In this document: positions 49,776-58,401 of the stretch, piece after piece
How positions within the stretch are numbered: the stretch's first letter is position 1
How the letters are laid out: each line of letters begins with the position of its first letter
Assembly: GCF_900104065.1 (NCBI RefSeq)
Contig: NZ_FNLC01000002.1
Location: 912,995-976,994 of the forward strand
Direction: 5' to 3'
Length of the DNA stretch: 64,000 bases
DNA from: Natronobacterium texcoconense
GTDB lineage: Archaea > Halobacteriota > Halobacteria > Halobacteriales > Natrialbaceae
Made by a program: the position numbers and the translations under genes
Notes under the pieces: generated by a model
What the model saw: only the letters and a program-made list of their open reading frames with translations
Told to the model about the DNA's origin: nothing
Database searches by the model: none

Positions 49776-50621
49776 ATGAGAGACCCCGACGCGTTGATCG
49801 CCCGGGCTGGCGTCCGCGGCGATCCGGATCGCGACCAGCACTTCCTCGTCGACGACCGCGTTCTCGATCGGCTTCCTACCTACCTCGAGGAAGTGGACGC
49901 CGACAGCAGCCACCTGCTCGAGATCGGCGGCGGAACGGGCGCGCTGACGGACCGACTACTCGCGCTCGCGGGCGAGAACGGCGAGGTAACGGTCGTCGAA
50001 CGCGACCGCGACCTCGCAGCGTTCCTCCGCGAGGAGTTCGCGGACGCGATCGACGCCGGCCGGCTGACCGTGATCGAGGGCGACGCCCTCGAGGTCGACC
50101 TGCCCGACTTCACCGCCTCCATCTCGAACCTTCCCTACGGCGTCTCGAGTGAGATTTCCTTCCGGCTGTTGCCCGAGGGGAAGCCGCTCGTGTTGATGTT
50201 CCAGCAGGAGTTCGCCGAACGGATGGTGGCAGAGCCTGGCACCTCGGAGTACGGCCGGCTGTCGGTCTCGACCCAGCACTACGCCGACGCGGAACTCGTC
50301 GAAACGATCCCGAAGGAGGCGTTCTCGCCGCCGCCGGCCGTCGAGAGCGCGGTCGTTCGACTGCGTCCTCGCGACCCCGAATACGAGGTCGCAAACGAGG
50401 AGTTCTTCCTGCGGTTCGTGAAGGCGCTGTTCACCCAGCGCCGAAAGACGATCCGGAACGCCATCCGGAACACGGCCCACATCTCCGGGCTGGCCGAACC
50501 CGAGGCAGTCGTCGACGCCGCGGACGAGGAAATTCTCCGCAAACGGGCGGACGCGATGGCACCCGCGGAGTTCGCTGCACTGGCTGAACTGGCACTCGAG
50601 GAAAGCGGCCTCGAGGAGTAA
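49776..50621 (+). CDS. ksgA: 16S rRNA (adenine-N6,N6)-dimethyltransferase KsgA
   Basis: A 281-residue KsgA/Dim1 methyltransferase that dimethylates two adjacent adenosines at the 3' end of 16S rRNA during 30S maturation. DQHFLVDDRVLDRLP opens the domain; the SAM-binding motif LEIGGGTGALTDRLL lies at about 50-64, and the catalytic NLPYGVSSEI follows near residue 115. A C-terminal helical domain (PRDPEYEV onward) completes it. ATG 49776 gives the usual N-terminus; a GTG at 49716 would add 20 atypical residues. Confidence 0.96.
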   Translation: MRDPDALIARAGVRGDPDRDQHFLVDDRVLDRLPTYLEEVDADSSHLLEIGGGTGALTDRLLALAGENGEVTVVERDRDLAAFLREEFADAIDAGRLTVIEGDALEVDLPDFTASISNLPYGVSSEISFRLLPEGKPLVLMFQQEFAERMVAEPGTSEYGRLSVSTQHYADAELVETIPKEAFSPPPAVESAVVRLRPRDPEYEVANEEFFLRFVKALFTQRRKTIRNAIRNTAHISGLAEPEAVVDAADEEILRKRADAMAPAEFAALAELALEESGLEE

Positions 50622-50687
50622 TCGACGTCGTCGCCGACCAACGAATACTCAAAGCTCGACCGTCGACAGCTTCCAGAGACCGACGTT

Positions 50688-51806
50688 ATGTCAGGAATAC
50701 TGGCCGGGCTCGACTGGCTCTCGAGTACCGTCGAGACGCCACGACAGCAGGTCGCCGTGACCGTCGCCGCGGTCGGGTTCTTGCTGTCCGTCCTGCTTTC
50801 GTACCGGCGGATCCAGCACTGGCTCTCCGAACGGACCAGACCGCTGTACGCCGACGTGCTCTCGTTTACGTTGCTCGCGGGCACCTGTCTGCTCAGCCTG
50901 GCCGTCGTCCTCGGTGTGTGGGACCTGACCGGGGACATCCAGCAGCAGTTTTCCGAACTCGGACTCGGTGAGGACGTTGTTGCGCGAGCGATCATCTCCT
51001 TTATCCTGATCGTCGCGACGTCCATCGTCGTCCGATTCCTCAAACGGGTACTCGAGGAGGTACTCGGTTCGGCGTCGGCGGTCACCGCCCACCAGCGGGA
51101 GGTAACCCACCGGATCGTGCAGGTCATCGTCTGGTCGCTGTCGCTGGTCGTCGTCCTCGGCGTCTGGATCGACGACCTGGGTGGCCTCCTCGTCGGCGCC
51201 GGTTTCCTCGGAATCGTCGTCGGTATGGCCGCCAGACAGACCCTCGGGACGGTCCTGGCGGGCTTCGTGTTGATGTTCGCCCGGCCGTTCGAGATCGGCG
51301 ACTGGATCGTCGTCGAGGACGAGGAAGGGGTCGTCACCGACATCTCGATCGTCAACACGCGACTCCGGTCGTTCGACGGCGAGTACATCATGATCCCCAA
51401 CGACGTCATCTCCTCGAGCATGATCACCAACCGATCGAAACAGGGTCGCATTCGCGTCGATATCGACGTCGGCGTCGACTACGATGCGGACGTCGAGCGC
51501 GTCTCGGCGCTCGTGGAGTCGGTGCTCGAGGACCTCGAGTACGCACTCGAGGCACCGTCGCCACAGGTCGTCTCCAAGGAGTTCGATGACTCGGCGGTCG
51601 TCCTCGGTGCCCGGTTCTGGATCGACAACCCGAGTTCGGCACGCCGCTGGGAGGCGCGGACGGCGGCGATAAACGCGATCAAGCGGGAGTTCGACGCGAA
51701 CGGAATCGACGTTCCGTACCCACAGCGAGAACTGTCGAACCGAGGCGAAACCGACGTACGGATCGGGGACCCAGAGGAACGTATGACACCACCGGAGGAG
51801 AAGTAA
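50688..51806 (+). CDS. MscS-type mechanosensitive channel
   Basis: A 372-residue small-conductance mechanosensitive channel that releases solutes on osmotic down-shock, important for a halophile. Four hydrophobic segments lie at about 20-180. The pore helix with its glycine/alanine-rich pattern is GAGFLGIVVGMAARQTLG (about 168-185). The beta domain starts at RPFEIGDWIVVEDEEGVV. The C-terminal alpha-beta vestibule ends near 350. Its TAA overlaps the ATG of hemK2 (TAATG), coupling two otherwise unrelated functions. Confidence 0.93.
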   Translation: MSGILAGLDWLSSTVETPRQQVAVTVAAVGFLLSVLLSYRRIQHWLSERTRPLYADVLSFTLLAGTCLLSLAVVLGVWDLTGDIQQQFSELGLGEDVVARAIISFILIVATSIVVRFLKRVLEEVLGSASAVTAHQREVTHRIVQVIVWSLSLVVVLGVWIDDLGGLLVGAGFLGIVVGMAARQTLGTVLAGFVLMFARPFEIGDWIVVEDEEGVVTDISIVNTRLRSFDGEYIMIPNDVISSSMITNRSKQGRIRVDIDVGVDYDADVERVSALVESVLEDLEYALEAPSPQVVSKEFDDSAVVLGARFWIDNPSSARRWEARTAAINAIKREFDANGIDVPYPQRELSNRGETDVRIGDPEERMTPPEEK

Positions 51807-52378
51807 TGGGGCTCCGAGAGCAACGCGACGTCGAAACCGACGTCTACCAGCCGGCAGAGGACTCACAGCTACTGGCCAGCGCCGCCAGCGACCGAATCGC
51901 GGGCGACGAACTCGTCCTCGAGGTCGGCACCGGGTCGGGCTACGTCGCCCACACGGTCGCCGAGGAGACCGGTGCCCGCGTGATCGCCTCGGACCTGAAC
52001 CCCCACGCAGTCCGCCAGGCTCGCGACGAGGGCCTCGAGACGGTTCGTGCGGACCTCGTTTCCCCCTTTGCCGACGGGACGTTCGACGCCGTTCTCTTCA
52101 ACCCGCCGTACCTGCCGACCGACCCCGACAACGAGTGGGACGACTGGATGGAACGCGCTCTCTCGGGCGGCGAGGACGGCCGGGAAGTGATCGATCCGTT
52201 CCTCGAGCGCGTCGGGCGCGTACTCGCTCCCGATGGCGTCGTCTACCTGCTGGTCAGCAGCCTGACGGGGGTCGACGAAGTCGTCGAGCGGGCTGGTGAG
52301 GAAGGGTTCAGTGCGGTCGCCGTCGCCGACGAGTCGTTCCCGTTCGAGACGCTGACGGTGCTCGAGTTGTGTCGGTGA
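51806..52378 (+). CDS. HemK2/MTQ2-type protein glutamine methyltransferase
   Basis: A 190-residue methyltransferase resembling HemK2/Mtq2, which methylates the glutamine of the GGQ motif in release factor aRF1 with Trm112. The start VYQPAEDSQLLA is the family hallmark. The SAM site is VLEVGTGSGYVA, and NPPYLPT is the catalytic motif. The gene belongs to the conserved translation cluster with ksgA. It is coupled to the mscS-type gene by TAATG. Confidence 0.92.
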   Translation: MGLREQRDVETDVYQPAEDSQLLASAASDRIAGDELVLEVGTGSGYVAHTVAEETGARVIASDLNPHAVRQARDEGLETVRADLVSPFADGTFDAVLFNPPYLPTDPDNEWDDWMERALSGGEDGREVIDPFLERVGRVLAPDGVVYLLVSSLTGVDEVVERAGEEGFSAVAVADESFPFETLTVLELCR

Positions 52379-52418
52379 ACGGAAGATACTTTTTGGAACG
52401 TCTAGAACAGATGAAGAG

Positions 52419-53627
52419 ATGCCCTCCACTCGACGGAATCTCCTGGCTAGCGTCGTTGCCGGGAGCGCCGCTATTGCGGGATGTATAACTGGCGAACAGG
52501 CACAGTCGCCGACGCCGGACGAACCCCCACCGTCGGGCGTCGACGAACTACCCGATCCCGACGGCCACGTCTTCGGTGCGAACGGCTCGTGGTCGAGTTT
52601 CGGCTGTAACGCCAACAACACTCGTGCAGTTTCCGACGGCGAGGCACCGGTCGACGGTGTAACTGAGCAGTGGCGCGTCGAGGTTCCCCAACTCGCGTTC
52701 GATCCACCTGTCGTCGCCGACGGGGTCGTCTATTTGCTCGACCCGCCACAAACGCTTCGAGCCCTGGATGCGACCGACGGTGACGAACTGTGGGCTGTCG
52801 AAGACGCCAGACAGTTACCGCTGGTCCGGGACGGAGTCGTCTATGTCTCGTCGTACGATACGGTTCGTGCACTCGGGGCCGACACCGGCGATCTCCTGTG
52901 GGAACGGGAGTTCGAGCTGCCGGGACGAGTAACGTCGCCGGCGACCTACGCAGGAGATCAACTGGTCTGTGGCGTTGGCGAGACTGTCGTCGCGCTCGAG
53001 GCCGACACCGGCGAAGAGGCGTGGCGACGCGACGTCTACGGACAGATCCTCGACCATCTCGCGTTCTTCATGGGCTACGGCATCGTCGTCGCCACCGAAG
53101 CGGGGATGGTCTACGTGCTCGGGGAGGACGGAGTCGGGATGCGACGGTGGCAACTCCCGGCACCGGTGAGACTGCCGCCGACTGCGGATAGAGACACGAT
53201 TTACGTCAACTGTCGCGACGGGAATACGTATGCGCTGACCGGCGAGACTCGCATCGAGGTGTCCTGGACGGCGGGAACTGGTGGGGCAAATCACGGTATC
53301 GGCGTCGTCGACGACCTCGTCTTCGTCAGGGGGTACGACGACCTCTACGCACTCGATACCGACGACGGGACCCACCGGTGGGAGTACGACGTCGGCGACT
53401 GGTCACAGACCGCGCCGGCGTACGGCCGCGAGACGGTGTTCGTCGGCGGCGACGCCCTGTACGCGCTGGATCCGACGCCCGGCGGCAATCCCGACGATGG
53501 CCCCGCAGTCCGATTCCGACAGGAGTTCGCAGGACGGGTCGGACCCGGTCCGATCCTCGACGACGGCGTGCTCTACGTCGTCGCCGAAGTCGACGAGGAA
53601 GAGTACGCGTTGCTCGCCCTCGAGTAA
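52419..53627 (+). CDS. PQQ-repeat beta-propeller lipoprotein
   Basis: A 402-residue exported lipoprotein. The short signal RRNLLASVVAGSAAIAGC carries two arginines and a lipobox cysteine at about residue 21. A Pro/Ser-rich linker follows, then about seven PQQ-like (BamB-type) propeller blades: VYLLDPPQTLRALDATDGDELWAVE, VYVSSYDTVRALGADTGDLLWE and LYALDTDDGTHRWEYD each show the A-x-D-x-x-x-G-x-x-x-W pattern. Such proteins act in surface assembly or as scaffolds; PQQ binding itself is doubtful. Confidence 0.88.
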   Translation: MPSTRRNLLASVVAGSAAIAGCITGEQAQSPTPDEPPPSGVDELPDPDGHVFGANGSWSSFGCNANNTRAVSDGEAPVDGVTEQWRVEVPQLAFDPPVVADGVVYLLDPPQTLRALDATDGDELWAVEDARQLPLVRDGVVYVSSYDTVRALGADTGDLLWEREFELPGRVTSPATYAGDQLVCGVGETVVALEADTGEEAWRRDVYGQILDHLAFFMGYGIVVATEAGMVYVLGEDGVGMRRWQLPAPVRLPPTADRDTIYVNCRDGNTYALTGETRIEVSWTAGTGGANHGIGVVDDLVFVRGYDDLYALDTDDGTHRWEYDVGDWSQTAPAYGRETVFVGGDALYALDPTPGGNPDDGPAVRFRQEFAGRVGPGPILDDGVLYVVAEVDEEEYALLALE

Positions 53628-53648
53628 ACCACAGTTCGGCGCGCGAGC

Positions 53649-53855
53649 CTATCGATCCCGCTCGCTTCGGTCTCGAGCGTCACTGGATTCCTTTTTTGAG
53701 TCGTCTACGATGTACTCGTCGTGGTTCGGCGTCGTCCAGTCGCTGAGCCAGGTATCGGCGAACCGACCGCCATCGTGGTGCCACAGGGCGAGCCTCGTTC
53801 CAGCATAGGACGCCACGACGAAGAAGAGAAACCCGGCTACGAGTTCGACTACCAT
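53649..53855 (-). CDS. Small membrane-anchored protein
   Basis: A 68-residue protein with one N-terminal membrane span (about 3-22, VELVAGFLFFVVASYAG). WHHDGGRFADTWLSDWTTPNHDEY follows, with three tryptophans, and a charged tail ends SERDR. I do not recognise a family. It is convergent with the PQQ-repeat gene, 22 bases apart, and is followed by the M48 protease gene upstream on the same strand. Confidence 0.5.
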   Translation of the reverse strand: MVVELVAGFLFFVVASYAGTRLALWHHDGGRFADTWLSDWTTPNHDEYIVDDSKKESSDARDRSERDR

Positions 53856-53897
53856 ATCGTTCGTGTCAGACGTGACACTGAAATAGTATTCGAAGCA

Positions 53898-55025
53898 CTA
53901 TCCGGTTTCGACGGTCCTGACTCGCTCACGGCTCATGTTCCGCAACCGCTCGATTCGCTTCTCGACCGGCGGATGCGTCGCGGGTCGCCACTCGAGTGCC
54001 CGACCGATGCGCCCGAACAGTCTCGAGAGCACGGCCACGAATTCGGCGCGGTCGAGTTCGCTGTCCGCGTCGGGAATCCACCGGGAGAGCGACGACTCCT
54101 CGAGGAGGTCGGCATCAGTTCGTTCCCCCAGCGCGTAGGGAACGATGCCGAGCGTCGCGCTCGCGTGAGACCGCCGGCGGGCGTCTTCGTTGGGTGGTCC
54201 AGCGCCGTCGAGCGTCTGGAGTGCGGATGCGAGCGCAGCGGGATCGCCGACCAGTTCCGCGCCGGCTCTGTCAGCGGCGTACTCTCGAGCGCGGGCGTGA
54301 AAGCCGACGGAGATGGCGTTGATCGCGAGCACCGTACGCGCGAGAACGCTAACTAGCAGGTAGAACGCAGAGAGGACGACGATCGGAATCGCAACGAGTG
54401 CCAGCACGATCGTGACCGAGCCGATCGTGAGCAGAAATCGGATCCACTCGCCGAGCCGTCGCTCGCGGGCGAACAGCCCTTCCGAGATCGACCCGATCGT
54501 CGCGGCGACGGTCGCGACGGTCGCGTCCCGGTTCGCGAGGTGGGCTACCTCGTGGGCGAGGACGGCCTCGAGTTCGTCGGCCGAGAGCGTCTCGAGTGCG
54601 CCGGTCGTGACGACGACCGTCGCGTCGGTGCCGTTGCTGACGGTGAAAGTGGTCGGTTCGTCGGTGTCGGCGACCGCGACCGACGGCTCTTCGACGCCGG
54701 CGGCGAGTGCGAACCGACGGACGCGCTCGCGAAGGCCGTGGGGGTCGCCGTCTTCGACGGGTCGGGCGTCGACCGACTCGAGCGTTCGGCGATAGCCGTA
54801 CCGACCGTGAACGAGGAGGAGCAGGCACGCCGCCAGTACGACCGTCCCGCCCGCGAGCGGAAGCGGCGTTCCCGCCTCGGCGGACGAACCGGTGAGGCCG
54901 AGTGCGGACGCGACGGCGAACAGCGCCCAGGCGACGACGGCGAGGACGCCCGTTGCGACGAGGACGAGTATCGTGAGTGTCCCCACCAGGCGAAGTCGAA
55001 GGGACCAGCGGGACCGACCGGACAT
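53898..55025 (-). CDS. M48-family membrane metalloprotease (HtpX-like)
   Basis: A 375-residue zinc metalloprotease of membrane protein quality control. Two N-terminal spans (about 13-40 and 52-72) and two central ones flank the active site. The zinc motif AHEVAHLANRD (HExxH) is near residue 160, and the third ligand lies in EYAADRAGAELVG, about 245-257. RPATHPPVEKRIERLR at the C-terminus is typical of HtpX. It starts at ATG 55025, divergent from the MetE pair. Confidence 0.92.
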   Translation of the reverse strand: MSGRSRWSLRLRLVGTLTILVLVATGVLAVVAWALFAVASALGLTGSSAEAGTPLPLAGGTVVLAACLLLLVHGRYGYRRTLESVDARPVEDGDPHGLRERVRRFALAAGVEEPSVAVADTDEPTTFTVSNGTDATVVVTTGALETLSADELEAVLAHEVAHLANRDATVATVAATIGSISEGLFARERRLGEWIRFLLTIGSVTIVLALVAIPIVVLSAFYLLVSVLARTVLAINAISVGFHARAREYAADRAGAELVGDPAALASALQTLDGAGPPNEDARRRSHASATLGIVPYALGERTDADLLEESSLSRWIPDADSELDRAEFVAVLSRLFGRIGRALEWRPATHPPVEKRIERLRNMSRERVRTVETG

Positions 55026-55151
55026 ACGGAGGCGTTCGTCCCATCAGTAGAAAAACATCCGTTGCTGGTCGCGCTGGGTTGCAGCAGGCTGTCTTCCGCC
55101 GTGGCGCTCGAACCGGACCCGAATTACTGTAGGGCATTAATATGGATGGAA

Positions 55152-55159
55152 AATATTAA
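55152..55159 (+). promoter_or_regulatory. TATA-like box of the MetE operon
   Basis: AATATTAA lies 29-36 bases before ATG 55188 in an otherwise GC-rich region. It argues against the long upstream frame through the protease gene. Confidence 0.45.
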
Positions 55160-55187
55160 GCGTCGGTATAGCCTACCCCGCCGTACG

Positions 55188-56189
55188 ATGACTGAGTACG
55201 TTTCGACCACACCGGGGCTCTTTCCGCTCCCGGACTGGGCGAAAGACGACCTCTCGGACCTGAAAGGCCACCAGAAACACGACCTCGTCAGCGGCGACGA
55301 AGGCGAGGAGATCACCGCGGCCTACGAGGAGGCCCGCGAAGAGGTGATCGACGTTCAGGAGGACGCGAACCTCGATCGCATCGCCGAGGGCCAGCTTCGC
55401 TGGGACGACATGCTCGCACACCCACTGGCCGTCCACGACGCCGTCGACACCCAGGGGATCGTCCGCTACTACGACAACAACAACTTCTACCGCGACCCCG
55501 TCGTCCAGGGCGATCTCGACTTCTCCGGCGACGTCGCGAACGAACTCGAGGCCGCAGCCGAACTGACCGACGGCGACCTGCAGGCCGTCCTCCCCGGCCC
55601 CTACTCGCTCGCGGACCTCGCGACCGACGAACACTACGGCGACGAGGCCGACTTCCTCGCGGCCATCGCCGACTTCCTCGCGGGCGAGGCCGAGGCGTTC
55701 CCCGAGGTAGAGACGCTGTTCCTGCTCGAGCCGTCGCTCGTCGAGTCGGCACCCGAGGACGGCCAGGACGAACGCGCGAGTGAAGCGATCGATCAGGTTG
55801 CAAGCGCCACGGACGCCGACGTCGTCGTCCAGCCCTACTGGGGCGCACTCGAGGAGAAAGTCTACGCACACCTGCTCGACGCCGATATCGACGCGGTCGG
55901 CTTCGACTTCGTCGCCAACCAGGAGGACAACCTCTACAACGTCCAGGAGTACGGTGCGACCGACGATATCTCGCTCGGACTCGTCGACGGCCAGAACACG
56001 CTCGTCGAGGACCCCGAAGCGGTACGCGACCGCGTCGACTGGGTGTACGACCAGATTCCCGTCTCCGAGTTCGAGACCGTCTACCTGACGACGAACACGG
56101 AGACGTTCTACCTGCCATACGCCAAGTTCGAGGAGAAACTCGCCGTCCTTGCCGAAGCCGCGGACCTCGCGGAGGTGAAAGCAGCATGA
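55188..56189 (+). CDS. MetE N-terminal-like protein
   Basis: A 333-residue protein related to the N-terminal half of cobalamin-independent methionine synthase. VSTTPGLFPLPDWAKDDLSD at the start resembles the N-terminus of the barrel. GIVRYYDNNNFYRDPVV, VLPGPYSLADLATD and VDWVYDQIPVSEFETVYLTTNTETFYLP follow the family order. It lacks the zinc ligands, which are in the next gene. The stop overlaps the next ATG by four bases (ATGA). The haloarchaeal enzyme is thus probably a two-subunit methionine synthase. Confidence 0.85.
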   Translation: MTEYVSTTPGLFPLPDWAKDDLSDLKGHQKHDLVSGDEGEEITAAYEEAREEVIDVQEDANLDRIAEGQLRWDDMLAHPLAVHDAVDTQGIVRYYDNNNFYRDPVVQGDLDFSGDVANELEAAAELTDGDLQAVLPGPYSLADLATDEHYGDEADFLAAIADFLAGEAEAFPEVETLFLLEPSLVESAPEDGQDERASEAIDQVASATDADVVVQPYWGALEEKVYAHLLDADIDAVGFDFVANQEDNLYNVQEYGATDDISLGLVDGQNTLVEDPEAVRDRVDWVYDQIPVSEFETVYLTTNTETFYLPYAKFEEKLAVLAEAADLAEVKAA

Positions 56190-57256
56190 GCCGAAACAAA
56201 GATCAGTTCCGACCGGACGACCACGAGAACGACCACTTCCTGCTGTCGACCGTCGTCGGCAGCTACCCCAAACCCAAGTGGCTCAACCGCGCGAAAGAGC
56301 TCTACCAGGACCCAGACCACGGGTTCGACGAGGACGACTGGCAGGAGGCTAAAGACGACGCTTCCCGCCTCATCACGAACGAACACGAACGCGCTGGCCT
56401 GGACGTCGTCGTCGACGGCGAGATGCGGCGCAACGAGATGGTCGAGTTCTTCGCCCACCGCATCGAGGGCTACGAGTTCAACGGACCCGTCAAGGTGTGG
56501 GGACACAACTACTTCGACAAACCGAGCGTCGTGAGCGAGGTCGAGTACACCGACTCCTGGCTCGTCGACGAGTACGAGTTCACCGCGAGCGCGACCGACC
56601 GCCCGGTCAAGGTCCCCATCACGGGCCCGTACACACTCGCGAACTGGTCGTTCAACGAGGCCTACGACGACGACGAGGCACTCGCCTACGACCTCGCCGA
56701 CCTCGTCAACGAGGAAATTGAGAAACTCGTCGAAGCCGGCGCTCGCTACATCCAGATCGACGAACCCGCGCTCGCAACCACGCCCGACGACCACGCCATC
56801 GTCGGCGAGGCACTCGAGCGCATCGTCGCCGACATCCCCGAAGAGGTCCGGATCGGCCTCCACGTCTGTTACGGCGATTACTCCCGTATCTACCCCGAGA
56901 TCCTCGAGTTCCCCGTCGACGAGTTCGACCTCGAACTGGCAAACGGCGACTACGACCAGCTCGAGGTCTTCAAGGACCCCGAGTTCACGGCCGACCTCGC
57001 ACTGGGCGTCACGGACGTCCACGTCGCCGAAGTCGAGTCCGTCGAACAGATCGAAGAGAACATCAAGAAAGGGCTCGAGGTCGTCCCGCCGGAGCAGCTC
57101 GTCGTCTCGCCCGACTGTGGCGTGAAACTTCTCCCGCGAGAGGTCGCCTACGGCAAGATGGCGAACATGGTCGAGGCAGCCCGCAACGTCGAGCAGGACC
57201 TGGACGACGGCAATATCGACGTCGAACGCGGCACCGCGGCACCGGCCGACGACTGA
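56186..57256 (+). CDS. metE: Methionine synthase, MetE C-terminal catalytic part
   Basis: A 356-residue catalytic MetE homologue that transfers a methyl group to homocysteine. SYPKPKWLNRAKEL is the start of the barrel. QIDEPALATTPDD, HVCYGDYSR (zinc ligands His and Cys) and SPDCGVKLLPREVAYGKMANMVEAAR (third ligand Cys) are intact. The archaeal methyl donor is probably a methylated corrinoid protein or a folate, not decided here. It is coupled to the preceding gene by an ATGA overlap. The cystathionine gamma-synthase-like gene 9 kb upstream belongs to the same pathway. Confidence 0.92.
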   Translation: MSRNKDQFRPDDHENDHFLLSTVVGSYPKPKWLNRAKELYQDPDHGFDEDDWQEAKDDASRLITNEHERAGLDVVVDGEMRRNEMVEFFAHRIEGYEFNGPVKVWGHNYFDKPSVVSEVEYTDSWLVDEYEFTASATDRPVKVPITGPYTLANWSFNEAYDDDEALAYDLADLVNEEIEKLVEAGARYIQIDEPALATTPDDHAIVGEALERIVADIPEEVRIGLHVCYGDYSRIYPEILEFPVDEFDLELANGDYDQLEVFKDPEFTADLALGVTDVHVAEVESVEQIEENIKKGLEVVPPEQLVVSPDCGVKLLPREVAYGKMANMVEAARNVEQDLDDGNIDVERGTAAPADD

Positions 57257-57311
57257 CGGTCCCTCTCGTTTCAGGCTCAACGGCTTTTCGTCCGCCAGTC
57301 GAACGTAGGGT

Positions 57312-58346
57312 ATGAAGAACCCGCTCTCGAGCGACACGCTCAGGGGACGGACCGGCGAGAGCCGGATCGCCCACTGGGTCTTGCTCGACGCGAACCGGTG
57401 GCTACTCGCGGGCGTGCTGTCCGTCCTGACGTTCGTCACGTTCGTCGCGCTCGGAGCGGTTGCCCTGCCGCTTCGGGAGGTGATGGAGCACGGTTCCCCC
57501 GTCGAAACGGCGTTCCAGGCGCTGATCGCGGCACTACTGACCGGTGTGACGCTCGTCGTCGCGATCAACCAGCTCGTGCTTTCCCAGGAACTCGGGCGGC
57601 TGGGCGACCAGCACGGCTGGATGAGCGAGGCGATGGAGTACCGACGGAAGGTAGAAGAGCTGTTCGGATCGGTCGGCCCGCCCGATCCCGCCCAGTTTCT
57701 GCAGGCGCTCGTCACGACGAGCAGCGACCGGGCCGAGCGACTGCAGGAGGCCGTCGCCGACAGCGCCGACGATGCGCTCCGGAGCCGTACCGACCGACTG
57801 GTCGAGAACGTTTGTCGGAACTCCGAGGAGATCTACGCGCAACTCGAGACCTCCGACTTCGGCGAGTTCGGCGTCCTTCGGTCGGGGTTGAACTACAACT
57901 ACTCCTGGAAGATCTACGCCGTTCGACGGCTGCGAGACGAACACGAGGAGAGTCTCGACGACGAGGAACTCGAGGCGTTCGACGACCTGATCGATTCGCT
58001 GACGCTGTTTGGCCCTGCGCTCGAGCACTTCAAGTCGCTGTACTTCCAGTGGGAGCTGGTTCATCTCACGCGGTCGATCCTGTACGCCGGACTGCCGGGC
58101 GTGGTCGTCGCGACGGCGACGGTGCTGTACCTCGACCCGGGGCTGGTCCCGGGATCAACGCTCGGCGTGGACAACCTCGTGTGGCTCGTCAGCGCATGTA
58201 CGACTATCGCGCTCGTGCCGTTCTTCCTGCTTGCGGCCTACGTCTTTCGGATCGCGACGATCTCGAAGCGGACCGGCTCGCTCGGTCCCTTCATCCTCCG
58301 ACACGCCGAGAGGACGGCCGCGATCGACTGGGACGACGAGGAGTGA
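57312..58346 (+). CDS. Uncharacterised haloarchaeal four-span membrane protein
   Basis: A 344-residue protein with two membrane spans near the N-terminus (about 30-55 and 72-94), a long helical cytoplasmic region (about 100-250, with the motif EYRRKVEELFGSVGPPDP), and two more spans near the end (about 255-275 and 288-310). SFGPALEHFKSLYFQWELVHLTR-like text precedes the third span. I do not recognise the family. The arrangement resembles small bestrophin/DUF4239-like channels only loosely. ATG 57312 follows metE by 55 bases, so co-transcription is possible. Confidence 0.7.
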   Translation: MKNPLSSDTLRGRTGESRIAHWVLLDANRWLLAGVLSVLTFVTFVALGAVALPLREVMEHGSPVETAFQALIAALLTGVTLVVAINQLVLSQELGRLGDQHGWMSEAMEYRRKVEELFGSVGPPDPAQFLQALVTTSSDRAERLQEAVADSADDALRSRTDRLVENVCRNSEEIYAQLETSDFGEFGVLRSGLNYNYSWKIYAVRRLRDEHEESLDDEELEAFDDLIDSLTLFGPALEHFKSLYFQWELVHLTRSILYAGLPGVVVATATVLYLDPGLVPGSTLGVDNLVWLVSACTTIALVPFFLLAAYVFRIATISKRTGSLGPFILRHAERTAAIDWDDEE

Positions 58347-58401
58347 CGTCCCTCGAGCGCGATCCGTAACGTCTTGTGGACGGCAGGTCGAAAAGCGAGC
58401 C

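Noticed and set aside
54540-55187. A 216-codon N-terminal extension of the MetE N-terminal-like gene
   Set aside because: It runs antisense through the M48 protease and its promoter. The family N-terminus and a TATA-like box fit ATG 55188.
55188-57256. The split MetE as a frameshift in one long gene
   Set aside because: Each half has its own start and stop with a clean ATGA overlap, no internal loss of motifs, and the C-terminal half starts with a normal barrel strand.
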